From Solirubrobacteraceae bacterium (GTDB lineage: Bacteria; Actinomycetota; Thermoleophilia; Solirubrobacterales; Solirubrobacteraceae): 64,000 bases of DNA. This document shows, piece after piece, positions 44,481 through 58,001 of this stretch (position 1 is its first letter; each line of letters begins with the position of its first letter). The stretch lies in contig JAPSGI010000006.1 of NCBI GenBank assembly GCA_031177685.1, positions 62,001 to 126,000 of the forward strand, read 5' to 3'. Position numbers and translations under genes: made by a program. The notes under the pieces were generated by a model. The model had not been told where the DNA came from, did not search any database, and saw nothing but the letters and a program-made list of their open reading frames with translations.

Positions 44481-45110
44481 ATGAACGTTTCGCGAACATG
44501 CGATGTGACGGTGAAGATGCCCGCCCAGTCCGAAGACGCCGAGAAGTACGCCCGCGGGGGCGTCGAGGGTTGGCTGCTGCGGCGGTTCCGGCGCGGGCTG
44601 CTGAAGGCCGTCGCGGACGCGCGTCCCGCCACGGTCCTCGACGCCGGCTGCGGGGAGGGGTTCGTGACCGAATGGCTGCGCGGCGCCCTGCCGCGCGCGC
44701 GGATCGCCGGCGTGGACGCGAGCGAGGCGGCGCTCGCGCGGGCGGCGCGGCGGGTGCCGGACGCCGACCTGCGCCCGGGCGACGTGCGGGCCCTGCCCTA
44801 TCCGGACGGCGCCTTCGACCTCGTGGTGTGCACGGAGGTGCTCGAACACGTCGAGGACCCCGAGACGGCGCTGCGCGAGCTGCTGCGCGTGTCGCGCGGC
44901 CGGGTGCTGGTGACGGTCCCGCACGAGCCCTTCTTTCGCCTGGGGAACCTGGCACGGGGGCGGCACCTGCGCCGCCTGGGCTCGACGCCGGGGCACCGGT
45001 GGACGTGGTCTCGGCGCGGCCTCCTGCGCTTGGCGGCCGATCCACGCGCGGTCGAACGGTGGATCAGCCTCTTTCCATGGCAGGCCATGATCGCCCGCGC
45101 GCACCGCTAA
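44481..45110 (+). CDS. Class I SAM-dependent methyltransferase
   Basis: The 209-residue protein has the Methyltransf_11-type core: V-L-D-A-G-C-G-E-G near residue 52, a D-A-S-E strand, [17 protein letters not shown] and E-V-L-E-H-V-E-D-P. The substrate is unknown. ATG 44481 is used; ATG 44517 is an alternative. Its TAA stop is also the first three bases of the uvrB -10 box. Confidence 0.85.
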   Translation: MNVSRTCDVTVKMPAQSEDAEKYARGGVEGWLLRRFRRGLLKAVADARPATVLDAGCGEGFVTEWLRGALPRARIAGVDASEAALARAARRVPDADLRPGDVRALPYPDGAFDLVVCTEVLEHVEDPETALRELLRVSRGRVLVTVPHEPFFRLGNLARGRHLRRLGSTPGHRWTWSRRGLLRLAADPRAVERWISLFPWQAMIARAHR

Positions 45111-45113
45111 CCT
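45108..45113 (+). promoter_or_regulatory. -10 box of uvrB that begins with a stop codon
   Basis: TAACCT lies eight bases before the ATG at 45122. Its TAA is the stop of the methyltransferase gene. No LexA-type inverted repeat is obvious next to it. Confidence 0.5.
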
Positions 45114-45121
45114 CGAACGTC

Positions 45122-47134
<2,013 letters not shown>

Positions 47135-47186
47135 TCGCACGGCGGTCCTCCGGGCGGGTACGCTGCGCCCAACCAAACACATTCAC

Positions 47187-47192
47187 GGGAGG
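47187..47192 (+). promoter_or_regulatory. Strong ribosome site deciding a TTG start
   Basis: GGGAGG lies eight bases before the TTG at 47201, which therefore starts the DivIVA-like gene. Confidence 0.7.
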
Positions 47193-47200
47193 ACACGGAT

Positions 47201-47938
<738 letters not shown>

Positions 47939-47960
47939 GTCGAACATCCGTTCGCCCTCC

Positions 47961-47966
47961 TACAAT
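47961..47966 (+). promoter_or_regulatory. -10 box of uvrA
   Basis: TACAAT overlaps an in-frame ATG at 47965, which therefore cannot be the start. The next ATG, at 47980, is 13 bases after the box. Confidence 0.5.
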
Positions 47967-47979
47967 GGCGGGCGGACTT

Positions 47980-50856
<2,877 letters not shown>

Positions 50857-50955
50857 CCGCGCCCGCCGCGCGATGGTGACTTCACCGCGATATAGGCGGC
50901 TAAGTCCACTCAGCGCGGGCTTCAGGGCGCGGGCGGCGCTGCCGATACGGGCTTT

Positions 50956-51036
50956 GTGCTGACCGTCACGATCATGTTCGCCCTGCTGGTCGCCGTGTGG
51001 GGCGGGATCCTGCCGCTGCGGCGGCGCGCCGACTGA
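50956..51036 (+). CDS. Possible tiny membrane protein (26 residues)
   Basis: A 26-codon frame (GTG 50956 to TGA 51036) encodes one hydrophobic helix with V-W-G-G-I-L followed by a basic end with L-R-R-R. The pattern resembles the small MetS-type subunit of sodium-coupled transporters, but no transporter gene is near. Codon third positions are mostly G/C. It is only a candidate; the rest of the roughly 200-bp gap shows no clear gene. Confidence 0.3.
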   Translation: MLTVTIMFALLVAVWGGILPLRRRAD

Positions 51037-51059
51037 CGCGCCGCCGCCGCGGTCTCGGT

Positions 51060-51710
51060 TCAGCCCACGCGCAGAGTGCGCGTGCGGCTGGTGCCGGTCA
51101 GGTGGTCGCCGTGCCCGAGCAGGCGCGCGCGGTAGGTGCCGGTGCGGCGAATCGTCAGCACCGTCCGGTAGCGAGAGCGGTCGCCGGTCGCGGCGAGCAG
51201 CCCCACGCGCCGGACCACGCGCCAGAACCCGGCCGCGGTGCGGCGCTGGATCAGCACGGTGCGCCCGTTGTGCGCCGGCGCCACGAAACCGGAGAACCGG
51301 ACGCGCTGGCCGCGCCGCGGCGTCGTGTCGCTCACGTTGAACGAGACGCGCGAGCGCACGCGTACGCCCGTGAAGGCCTGCTCCCCGCCCGAAGTCACGC
51401 GGTAGTTGCGGTTGGTCGCCGGCGTCTGACGGAACGAGTAGTTGCCGTTGGCGTCGGTGGTCGCCGTCGCCACGTTGGCGAAGCCGCCGCCGTAGGGCTG
51501 GGGGTCCTCGGCCAGCGTCACGGTGCGGCCCGAGCTGTTGGGCCCGGTCAGGCGCCCGGAGATCGTGGCCACCGTCCCGAAGGTGAGGGTGAACGGGTTG
51601 GTGTCGGCGGTGATTCGTCCCGGCTCGCGGTGCCCGGGCCGGTGCGTGGCCAGGGCCGGCACGCTCATGACGGCCAGGGCCAGGACTGCGATCGGCAATG
51701 CTCGCTTCAT
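51060..51710 (-). CDS. Secreted protein with immunoglobulin-like repeats
   Basis: The 216-residue protein has a cleavable signal peptide (about residues 1-22, V-P-A-L-A-T). Two or three beta-sandwich units follow: one has the T-D-A-N-G-N-Y-S-F carboxypeptidase-regulatory-like pattern, another has R-G-Q-R-V-R-F-S-G-F-V. These resemble Ig-like or bacterial surface repeats. It likely sits outside the cell. It is downstream of the methyltransferase, overlapping by four bases, but with its own GGGAG ribosome site. Confidence 0.75.
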   Translation of the reverse strand: MKRALPIAVLALAVMSVPALATHRPGHREPGRITADTNPFTLTFGTVATISGRLTGPNSSGRTVTLAEDPQPYGGGFANVATATTDANGNYSFRQTPATNRNYRVTSGGEQAFTGVRVRSRVSFNVSDTTPRRGQRVRFSGFVAPAHNGRTVLIQRRTAAGFWRVVRRVGLLAATGDRSRYRTVLTIRRTGTYRARLLGHGDHLTGTSRTRTLRVG

Positions 51711-52444
51711 TGGATGGTTCTCCCTTCCGGCCCTCGGGCCATGGGTTGTAATGCGCGAGTGCGTTCGAAGTTGGCGCGCTCGTCGCGCGCCGCCAGCGCG
51801 CGGAGCGTCCCGCGCAGGACCAGGACCTCCTCCTCGCGGGCGCCGGGCTCGAGCAGGCCGCGCGTCTCCAGCGCCGCGGCGCGGGCCCGCATCAGCGGTC
51901 CGAGCGGACCGCGGTCGCGCGCCACGACGCTCGCGGCCAGCCCCGCCGCGCGCATGCGCTCCAGCGTGGCGTCCTCGCCGCAGATCGTGGAGTGGACGAC
52001 GAGCAGCGACCCGCCGGGGGCGAGCGCGCGCGGGGCCTGCGCGAGCACGCGGTCCAGCAGGGCGCGCCCGTCGGGACCGGCGTCCCAGGCCCGCGCGAGA
52101 CCGCGGCGGGGCACGCCGCCGTCCAGCGCGGGGACGTAGGGCGGGTTGGAGACGATCAGGTCGAAGCGCTCCCCCGCCACCGGGCCGAGCAGGTCGCCGC
52201 GCCGGACGTCCACGCGCGCGCCGTTGAGCCGCGCGTTCAGGCGCGCCGCGAGGACCGCGCGGCGCGAGACGTCGATCGCCACGACCCCCGCGGCGCCGTG
52301 CCGCGCGAGGTCGATCGCGACGGCGCCCGAGCCGGTGCACAGGTCGAGCACCCGGGCGCCCGGCGCCAGCGAGCGCGCGCAGCGGGCGAGCAGCCACGTG
52401 TCGCTTATGGGCCGGAAGACGCCGGGAGGGACGAGCAGCCGCAT
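51707..52444 (-). CDS. PrmC/HemK2-type glutamine methyltransferase-like protein
   Basis: The 245-residue protein has a SAM fold with D-L-C-T-G-S-G-A-V-A-I, a D-V-S-R-R-A-V strand and the N-P-P-Y motif (V-S-N-P-P-Y-V-P) that defines N5-glutamine methyltransferases. It lacks the N-terminal helical domain of PrmC and is close to the HemK2/MTQ2 group, so its target (release factor or other) is uncertain. Its stop overlaps the following signal-peptide gene as ATGA. Confidence 0.8.
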   Translation of the reverse strand: MRLLVPPGVFRPISDTWLLARCARSLAPGARVLDLCTGSGAVAIDLARHGAAGVVAIDVSRRAVLAARLNARLNGARVDVRRGDLLGPVAGERFDLIVSNPPYVPALDGGVPRRGLARAWDAGPDGRALLDRVLAQAPRALAPGGSLLVVHSTICGEDATLERMRAAGLAASVVARDRGPLGPLMRARAAALETRGLLEPGAREEEVLVLRGTLRALAARDERANFERTRALQPMARGPEGRTIQ

Positions 52445-52454
52445 GGCGGCGATC

Positions 52455-52460
52455 TATCCT
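52455..52460 (+). promoter_or_regulatory. -10 box of the YbdK-like ligase, leaderless layout
   Basis: TATCCT ends eight bases before the TTG at 52469, which supports this TTG as the start rather than the internal ATG at 52594. Confidence 0.45.
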
Positions 52461-52468
52461 GCCCGCCC

Positions 52469-53656
52469 TTGCGCCAAACCGACCCACCCGACGGCGACCC
52501 CTCCCCCGCGAGGCCCGCCCTCGCTGCGGGCGCCCCCGGCCCGGAGCCGCTCACGGGCGCTGCGCTGCGGGCGCGCTACGACGAGCCCGCGCCCATGACG
52601 GTCGGGGTGGAGGAGGAGCTGATGCTGCTCGACCCCGCGACGCTCGACCTGGCGCCGGTGGCCCGCGAGGCGCTGGCGGCGGTGGGCGAAGACCCGCGCT
52701 TCAAGCTCGAGCTGCCGGCCTCCCAGCTGGAGATCGTCACGCGGGCCGCCGCGCACGCCGGGGAGGCGGCCGTGCAGCTGGCTGCGGCACGGCGCACGCT
52801 GGCGGAGGCGATCGCGGACGTGGCCCGACCCGCCGGCACCGGCCTGCACCCCTTCGCCGCCGCGGCGGGCCAGCTCAACCGCGGCGAGCGCTACGACCGC
52901 ACCGTGCGGCTGTACGGGCCGGCGGCGGTGCGCCAGCTGCTGTGCGCCCTGCAGGTCCACGTGGCCGTGCGGGGCGCAGACCGCGCGCTGGCCATCCACG
53001 ACGCGCTGCGCGCCTACCTGCCCGAGCTGGCCGCGCTGGCGGCCAACTCGCCCTTCCACGAGGGCCGCGACACCGGGATGGCGTGGGCGCGCTCCAAGGT
53101 CTCCGAGCTGCTCCCGCGCCAGGGTGTCCCGCCCGCCCTGGGCAGCTGGGACGCGTTCGCCGGCGAGCTGCGCTGGGGCGCCGCCACCGAGAGCCTGGCG
53201 GATCACCGGTCGTGGTGGTGGGAGGTGCGGCCCAATCCGACCTTCGGGACGCTGGAGGTGCGCGTCCCCGACGCCCAGATCACCGTGCGCGACGCCGCGG
53301 CCGTAGTCGCGACCGTCCACGCTCTCGTCGCCTGGCTGGCCGCCCGCCACGACGCCGGCGACCTGCCGGCGCCCGCGCCGACGTGGCGCATCGAGGAGAA
53401 CCGCTGGTCGGCCGCGCACCATGGCGCCCGCGGCGAGCTGGTCGACCTGGAGACCGGCGCCCGGCTTCCCGCCGAGCGGCGGCTGCACGAGCTGCTCGAC
53501 ACGCTGGAACCGGTGGCCGCCGAGCAGGGAGCGGCGGCCCAGCTGGCCGCCGCGCGCGACCTCGTCGAACGCAGCGGCGCCGACCGCCAGCGCGCCGCCG
53601 GCGATCCCCGCACCGCGGCGGCCTTTCTCGCGGACACCTTCCTGACCGGGGTCTGA
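52469..53656 (+). CDS. Glutamate-cysteine ligase-like (YbdK type) carboxylate-amine ligase
   Basis: The 395-residue protein has T-V-G-V-E-E-E-L-M-L-L-D near residue 43, then the K-L-E-L-P-A-S-Q-L-E-I-V-T strand, A-A-N-S-P-F and the E-V-R-V-P-D-A-Q motif, all typical of the GCS2/YbdK family. Such enzymes join glutamate to an amino group; no specific substrate can be named. The N-terminal 41 residues are Pro/Ala-rich and probably disordered; they depend on the TTG 52469 start. Confidence 0.85.
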   Translation: MRQTDPPDGDPSPARPALAAGAPGPEPLTGAALRARYDEPAPMTVGVEEELMLLDPATLDLAPVAREALAAVGEDPRFKLELPASQLEIVTRAAAHAGEAAVQLAAARRTLAEAIADVARPAGTGLHPFAAAAGQLNRGERYDRTVRLYGPAAVRQLLCALQVHVAVRGADRALAIHDALRAYLPELAALAANSPFHEGRDTGMAWARSKVSELLPRQGVPPALGSWDAFAGELRWGAATESLADHRSWWWEVRPNPTFGTLEVRVPDAQITVRDAAAVVATVHALVAWLAARHDAGDLPAPAPTWRIEENRWSAAHHGARGELVDLETGARLPAERRLHELLDTLEPVAAEQGAAAQLAAARDLVERSGADRQRAAGDPRTAAAFLADTFLTGV

Positions 53657-53709
53657 CGGCGCGCTCGCTACGGTTTCGAACCGGCTCGTCGCGGGGTAGA
53701 CGCGAGGCG

Positions 53710-54756
53710 GTGCTCCACGCCGCTCCCGATACCGCCCAGCTGCGCGAGCCGGTGGGGACGCCGGCGCCCCGAGGGGAGCTCAGCGCCGTCCTGCTCGGCG
53801 CCCTGTCCGGGCCGCCGTTCGCGCTGCCCGCCGACCTCGAGATCCCGGGCGGCGACCCGCTGTCCGACGACGACCTCCACCTCGCGCTCTACCTCGCCTA
53901 CGAGCTGCACTACCGCGGCGTCCCGGGCGCGGACGAGCGCTGGGAGTGGGACCCGTCGCTGCTGGCGCTGCGCGCCCGGCTGGAGGAGCGCTTCGAGCGG
54001 GCGCTGGTCGAGGCGGTGCCCTGCGACGACCCGCCGGTCGCGCCCGACGAGATCGACCTGGCGCTGCGCGGCGTCGCGGAGGCCGACCGCGGCCGTTCGC
54101 TGTCCGCGTACGTCGAGCGCGAGGCGACCGTCGAGCAGGTGCGCGAGTTCGCCGTCCACCGCTCCGCCTACCAGCTCAAGGAGGCCGACCCGCATTCCTG
54201 GGCGCTGCCCCGCCTGAGCGGGCCGCCCAAGGCCGCGCTGGTGGAGATCCAGGCCGACGAGTACGGCGGCGGGCGCACCGAGCGCATCCACGCCGAGCTG
54301 TTCGCCCGCACGCTGGACGCCCTCGACCTCGACTCGCGCTACGGCGCCTACCTCGACCGCGTCCCCGGCGTCACGCTCGCCACGGTCAACCTCATGTCGC
54401 TGTTCGGCCTGCACCGGCGCCTGCGCGGCGCCATCGTCGGCCACCTGGCGCTGTTCGAGATGAGCTCCTCCGTTCCCAACGGCCGCTACGCCCGCGGCCT
54501 GCGCCGCCTGGGCTTCGGCGAGGACGCGACCGCGTTCTTCGACGAGCACGTGGTGGCCGACGCGGTGCACGAGCAGGTCGCCGCGGTCGACCTGGCCGGC
54601 GGCCTGGTCCGCCAGGAGCCGGCGCTGGCCGGCGACGTGCTGTGGGGCGCCCGCGTCCTGGCCGAGCTGGAGCGCCGCTGGGGCGATCGCGTCCTCGATG
54701 CGTGGGAGGCGGGCGCCACGTCGCTGCGCAGGCCGCTCGCGAACGCCGGTGCCTGA
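53710..54756 (+). CDS. Heme-oxygenase-like iron redox enzyme
   Basis: The 348-residue protein is mostly helical and has the E-F-A-V-H-R-S-A-Y-Q-L-K-E-A-D-P-H-S-W-A block and E-I-Q-A-D-E-Y-G-G-G-R ... H-A-E-L-F, whose Glu/His/Asp residues fit the iron site of heme-oxygenase-like diiron enzymes. The F-E-M-S-S-S-V-P-N-G block follows. The next gene, overlapping by eight bases, encodes a CDGSH protein, a pairing I recall from other actinobacteria. The substrate is unknown. Confidence 0.8.
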   Translation: MLHAAPDTAQLREPVGTPAPRGELSAVLLGALSGPPFALPADLEIPGGDPLSDDDLHLALYLAYELHYRGVPGADERWEWDPSLLALRARLEERFERALVEAVPCDDPPVAPDEIDLALRGVAEADRGRSLSAYVEREATVEQVREFAVHRSAYQLKEADPHSWALPRLSGPPKAALVEIQADEYGGGRTERIHAELFARTLDALDLDSRYGAYLDRVPGVTLATVNLMSLFGLHRRLRGAIVGHLALFEMSSSVPNGRYARGLRRLGFGEDATAFFDEHVVADAVHEQVAAVDLAGGLVRQEPALAGDVLWGARVLAELERRWGDRVLDAWEAGATSLRRPLANAGA

Positions 54757-54973
54757 GCACGCACCCGTCACGATCACGCCGTACCGCGACGGACCGCTGC
54801 TCGTCCGCGGCCCGGTGCAGCTCGAGGACATGCACGGCAACCCCATTCCCGTGGGCCGCGAGACCGTCGCGCTGTGCCGCTGCGGGAAGTCGCGCATCCG
54901 CCCGTTCTGCGACGGGACGCACAAGGTCGTGCGCTTCCGCGCCCCCACCGGAGCCGAGGACGGGCGCGGGTAG
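54749..54973 (+). CDS. CDGSH-type iron-sulfur protein
   Basis: The 74-residue protein has the complete cluster motif C-R-C-G-K-S-R-I-R-P-F-C-D-G-T-H (three Cys and one His for a 2Fe-2S centre). GTG 54749 overlaps the diiron gene, so the two are probably cotranslated and this protein may pass electrons to it. Its TAG stop is also the start of the next promoter box. Confidence 0.9.
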   Translation: MPEHAPVTITPYRDGPLLVRGPVQLEDMHGNPIPVGRETVALCRCGKSRIRPFCDGTHKVVRFRAPTGAEDGRG

Positions 54974-54976
54974 ACT
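54971..54976 (+). promoter_or_regulatory. -10 box that begins with the CDGSH stop codon
   Basis: TAGACT ends nine bases before the ATG at 54986; its first three bases are the CDGSH gene's stop. Confidence 0.45.
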
Positions 54977-54985
54977 CCGGCGCCG

Positions 54986-55423
54986 ATGGCCGCCGGAACG
55001 GTCGAGCAGATTCACGTGCGGGCCACGGAGGGCGGGCCGGTCGCGCACCTGGCGCAGATCGAGGCGGCGGCCGGCCTGGGCCTGCGCGGCGAGTACCACT
55101 TCGGGCGCAACCGCGACGAGGTCACGCTGATCGAGGCCGAGCGCGTCGAGCGCCTCGCCGCCGAGCACGGCGTCGAGCTGGAGCCGGCGGCCACGTGGCG
55201 CAACGTGACCACTCGCGGGCTGGACCTGGGCGAGCTGATCGGCCGGCGCTTTCGCATCGGAGACGCCGTCTGCGAGGGCCTCGAGCGCTGCGAGCCGTGC
55301 GCCAAGCTGGCGCGGCGCACGGACCGGCGCGTCCTGCGCGGACTGCTGCACTCGGGGCTCAGCGCCCGGATCGTGCAGGACGGGACCATCCGCGTCGGCG
55401 ACGCGCTCGAGGCGCTGCCCTGA
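54986..55423 (+). CDS. MOSC-domain protein
   Basis: The 145-residue protein has the MOSC beta-barrel: an early G-L-x-G-D/E-region (G-L-G-L-R-G-E-Y-H-F), the V-T-L-I-E-A-E-R strand, R-N-V-T-T-R-G-L-D-L-G, and the conserved Cys in E-P-C-A-K-L. MOSC proteins transfer sulfur to or from molybdenum cofactor or other acceptors. Its stop overlaps the CTG that likely starts the next gene. Confidence 0.85.
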   Translation: MAAGTVEQIHVRATEGGPVAHLAQIEAAAGLGLRGEYHFGRNRDEVTLIEAERVERLAAEHGVELEPAATWRNVTTRGLDLGELIGRRFRIGDAVCEGLERCEPCAKLARRTDRRVLRGLLHSGLSARIVQDGTIRVGDALEALP

Positions 55424-55998
55424 GCGACCTGCGCCTGCACGTCCAGAAGTGGCGCTGGTACGAGCAAAACCGGCTGCCCTGGAACCGCGTCGCGCTGCAC
55501 CGCGAGCTGGCCCGCCGCCGCGCCTTCGCGCGCTCGCCGGTGCACGGCAACCTGCTGGAGGCGCTGCGCGAGGGCCGGCTGGAGATCGGCGCCCACACGC
55601 TGCTGGAGCCCCACGTGTGGATCACCGCCCCGGGCGACGCCCGCATCCGGATCGGCGAGGGCTGCTTCCTCAACCTCGCCACGATGGTGGCCAGCGTCGA
55701 GCTGGTGGAGATCGGCGACCACTGCATGCTCGCCAACGGCTGCTTCGTCACCGACGGCGACCACCGCTTCGACGACCCGGCGCGGCCCGTCCCGTGGCAG
55801 GGCTTCACGACCAAGGGACCGACGCGCATCGGGGACAACACGTGGCTGGGCGCCCACGTGGTGGTGACCAGCGGCGTCACGATCGGCGAGCGCTGCGTGA
55901 TCGGCGCCAACAGCGTCGTGACCAAGGACGTCGAGCCGTACACGGTCGCGGCCGGGGTCCCGGCGCGACCGCTGCGGCGGATCTCCTACGACGAGTGA
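55420..55998 (+). CDS. Hexapeptide-repeat acyltransferase, CTG start
   Basis: The 192-residue protein has a short helical start (about 40 residues), then a left-handed beta helix with hexapeptide repeats and the H-R-F-D-D-P substrate-loop, ending G-V-P-A-R-P-L as in maltose/virginiamycin-type acetyltransferases. The frame has no ATG, GTG or TTG before residue 41; CTG 55420 overlaps the MOSC stop as CTGA. A GTG near 55540 would remove the helical part. The acceptor is unknown. Confidence 0.8.
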   Translation: MSDLRLHVQKWRWYEQNRLPWNRVALHRELARRRAFARSPVHGNLLEALREGRLEIGAHTLLEPHVWITAPGDARIRIGEGCFLNLATMVASVELVEIGDHCMLANGCFVTDGDHRFDDPARPVPWQGFTTKGPTRIGDNTWLGAHVVVTSGVTIGERCVIGANSVVTKDVEPYTVAAGVPARPLRRISYDE

Positions 55999-56002
55999 GC
56001 CG

Positions 56003-56239
56003 TCACTTGTCGGTCATGATCAGCAGGGCCATCACCACGCCGCCGGCGAACGCCGCCAGCGCGAGCCCGGCCACCACCGCGAAGAAGGCCGCGCCGACGA
56101 CCTTGCCCTCGCGGCGCAGGTCGGCGAAGCGCGTGCTCCCGTAGATCACCAGGCCGAAGATCGCGGTCACGCCGATGCCGCCGAGCAGCGCGGCGGCGAT
56201 CAGCTCGGCCAGGACCTTCGTGTCGACGATCGTCGCCAT
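56003..56239 (-). CDS. Small two-helix membrane protein downstream of pit
   Basis: The 78-residue protein has two hydrophobic helices (about residues 10-34 and 47-72) with a basic loop T-R-F-A-D-L-R-R-E-G-K between. Its ATG overlaps the phosphate-transporter stop as TGATG, so it is expressed with it. Function not recognised; a possible accessory subunit. Confidence 0.75.
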   Translation of the reverse strand: MATIVDTKVLAELIAAALLGGIGVTAIFGLVIYGSTRFADLRREGKVVGAAFFAVVAGLALAAFAGGVVMALLIMTDK

Positions 56240-57342
56240 CACGCCTCCGCCGTGAGCGTGCGTCCCTGCGAGATGCGGCGTCCGAACGCCGCCGCCAGCA
56301 GCGCCAGCAGCGAGATCGAAACGATCAGCGGCCCCAGGGCGCCCGTTCCGAAGACGCGCGTGATCCCGAAGGTCAGCGCGCCCACCGACGCGGACCCGGG
56401 AACGGTGAGGACCCACGCGCCGACGATGTTGCCGGCCACGCCCCAGCGCACGGCGGACAGGCGCTTGCCGGCCCCGGCGCCCATCACGCCGCCGGCGGCC
56501 ACGTGCGTCGTGGACAGGGGATAGCCGAAGTGCGAGGCGGCGAGGATCACCGACGCGCCGGCGCCCTGCGCCACGAAGCCCTGTGCCGGGTCCATCTTGA
56601 TGATGCGCGACCCCATCGTGCGGATGATCCGCCAGCCGCCGACGTAGGTGCCCAGCGCGATCGCGGTCGCCGCCGACACGATCACCCACGTCGGCGGGTC
56701 CGGGTTGGACGCCGACAGGTCCCCGTGGGCCACCAGCGCGAGCGCGATGATCCCCATCGTCTTCTGCGCGTCGTTGGTCCCGTGGGAGAGCGAGAACAGG
56801 CTGGCCGACACGATCTGGCCGAGGCGGTAGCCGCGGCTGACGGGCCCGGGGCGCAGGCGGCCGACGATCCGGTAGGCCAGGACGATGGCGACCGCGGCCA
56901 CGACCAAGGCCAGCACGGGGGCGATCAGCGCGGGGATGAGGACCTTCTCCAGCAGTCCGTCGCCCTTGACCGCCTGCGCGCCCTCGGCGGCGAAGGCGGC
57001 GCCCACCACGCCGCCGATCAGGGCGTGCGAGGACGAGGACGGCAGCCCGAAGTACCACGTGGCCAGGTTCCACGCGATCGCCCCCACCAGGCCGGCGAAC
57101 ACGATCGTGGTGCTCACGAGGTTGGCCTCCACGATTCCGCTGGCCACGGTGGCCGCCACCTCCAGCGAGATGAAGGCGCCCGCGAAGTTCAGCAGCGCCG
57201 CCAGCGTGACCGCCGCGCGCGGCGACAGCGCCCGCGTCGAGATCGACGTCGCGACCGCGTTGGCCGTGTCGTGAAAGCCGTTGGTGAAGTCGAACGCCAG
57301 CGCCGTGGCGACGACGATCACCAGGATGACGTCGCTCTCCAT
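56239..57342 (-). CDS. PiT-family inorganic phosphate transporter
   Basis: The 367-residue membrane protein has the two PiT signature repeats: F-D-F-T-N-G-F-H-D-T-A-N-A-V-A-T near the start and S-H-G-T-N-D-A-Q-K-T-M-G in the second half, plus S-S-S-S-H-A-L-I-G and P-L-S-T-T-H-V. It should move phosphate with protons or metal ions. It follows the DUF47 gene by five bases. Confidence 0.95.
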   Translation of the reverse strand: MESDVILVIVVATALAFDFTNGFHDTANAVATSISTRALSPRAAVTLAALLNFAGAFISLEVAATVASGIVEANLVSTTIVFAGLVGAIAWNLATWYFGLPSSSSHALIGGVVGAAFAAEGAQAVKGDGLLEKVLIPALIAPVLALVVAAVAIVLAYRIVGRLRPGPVSRGYRLGQIVSASLFSLSHGTNDAQKTMGIIALALVAHGDLSASNPDPPTWVIVSAATAIALGTYVGGWRIIRTMGSRIIKMDPAQGFVAQGAGASVILAASHFGYPLSTTHVAAGGVMGAGAGKRLSAVRWGVAGNIVGAWVLTVPGSASVGALTFGITRVFGTGALGPLIVSISLLALLAAAFGRRISQGRTLTAEA

Positions 57343-57347
57343 CCGGG

Positions 57348-57974
57348 CTAGGCGTTCTTGATCACGATGCCTTCGAGGATGTTGGCGACGTGCTCGGTGG
57401 CGTCGATCGCCGCCTCGAGGCGCTCGTAGATGTCCTTCCAGCGGATCACGACCATCGGGTCGATCCCGTTGTCGAACAGGGCCGCCAGGGCCTCGCGCAC
57501 CACGCGGTCCCCGTCGTTCTCCAGCCGGTTGATCTCCACGGTGTAGTGCGAGATGTCCTTGAAGACTCGCAGCCGCGGCATCGCCTCCGCGATCTGACGG
57601 GACGACTGCAGCAGGATGTGTGCGAGACGCTGGGCCTGCTCCATCGGCGCCTCGATCCGGTAGAGGCCCATGAAGTCGGCGACCTCCTCGGTGAAGTCGA
57701 CGACGTCGTCCAGCGCCGAGGCCATGGCGAGGATGTCCTCGCGGTCGATCGGCGTCACGAACGTCTGGTTGAGGCGCTTGATGATGTCGTGCGTGATCCG
57801 GTCGCCCTCCTGCTCGCAGATCAGGATGTCCCGGGCCAGCTCCCGGCGCTCGGGATAGGTGCCGAGCATCTGGTCGAGCATGTCCGCCGCGCGGACGATG
57901 TTGGAGGCCGCCTCCTCGAAGAGGTCGAAGAACTCGCGATCCTTGGGGACGAAGACCTGCGACAGGCGCGCCAT
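57348..57974 (-). CDS. DUF47 / PhoU-like Pit accessory protein
   Basis: The 208-residue all-helical protein has the DUF47 pattern (F-F-D-L-F-E-E-A-A-S-N, E-Q-E-G-D-R-I-T-H-D-I, P-I-D-R-E-D-I-L-A-M-A-S-A-L-D-D-V-V-D, and N-D-G-D-R-V-V-R). Such proteins bind metal clusters and act with PiT transporters. Its ATG is eight bases after a TACCAT box, and it is first in the dufs-pit-small protein operon. Confidence 0.93.
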   Translation of the reverse strand: MARLSQVFVPKDREFFDLFEEAASNIVRAADMLDQMLGTYPERRELARDILICEQEGDRITHDIIKRLNQTFVTPIDREDILAMASALDDVVDFTEEVADFMGLYRIEAPMEQAQRLAHILLQSSRQIAEAMPRLRVFKDISHYTVEINRLENDGDRVVREALAALFDNGIDPMVVIRWKDIYERLEAAIDATEHVANILEGIVIKNA

Positions 57975-57982
57975 GGCGGCGG

Positions 57983-57988
57983 ATGGTA
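57983..57988 (-). promoter_or_regulatory. -10 box of the DUF47 gene, leaderless layout
   Basis: TACCAT (57988-57983) is eight bases before the ATG at 57974, with CCGCCGCC between, as at 40851. Confidence 0.5.
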
Positions 57989-58001
57989 GTGATCCGGGTG
58001 G

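Noticed and set aside
47965-47967. ATG 47965 as the uvrA start
   Set aside because: It lies inside the TACAAT -10 box, so it could not be in the transcript.
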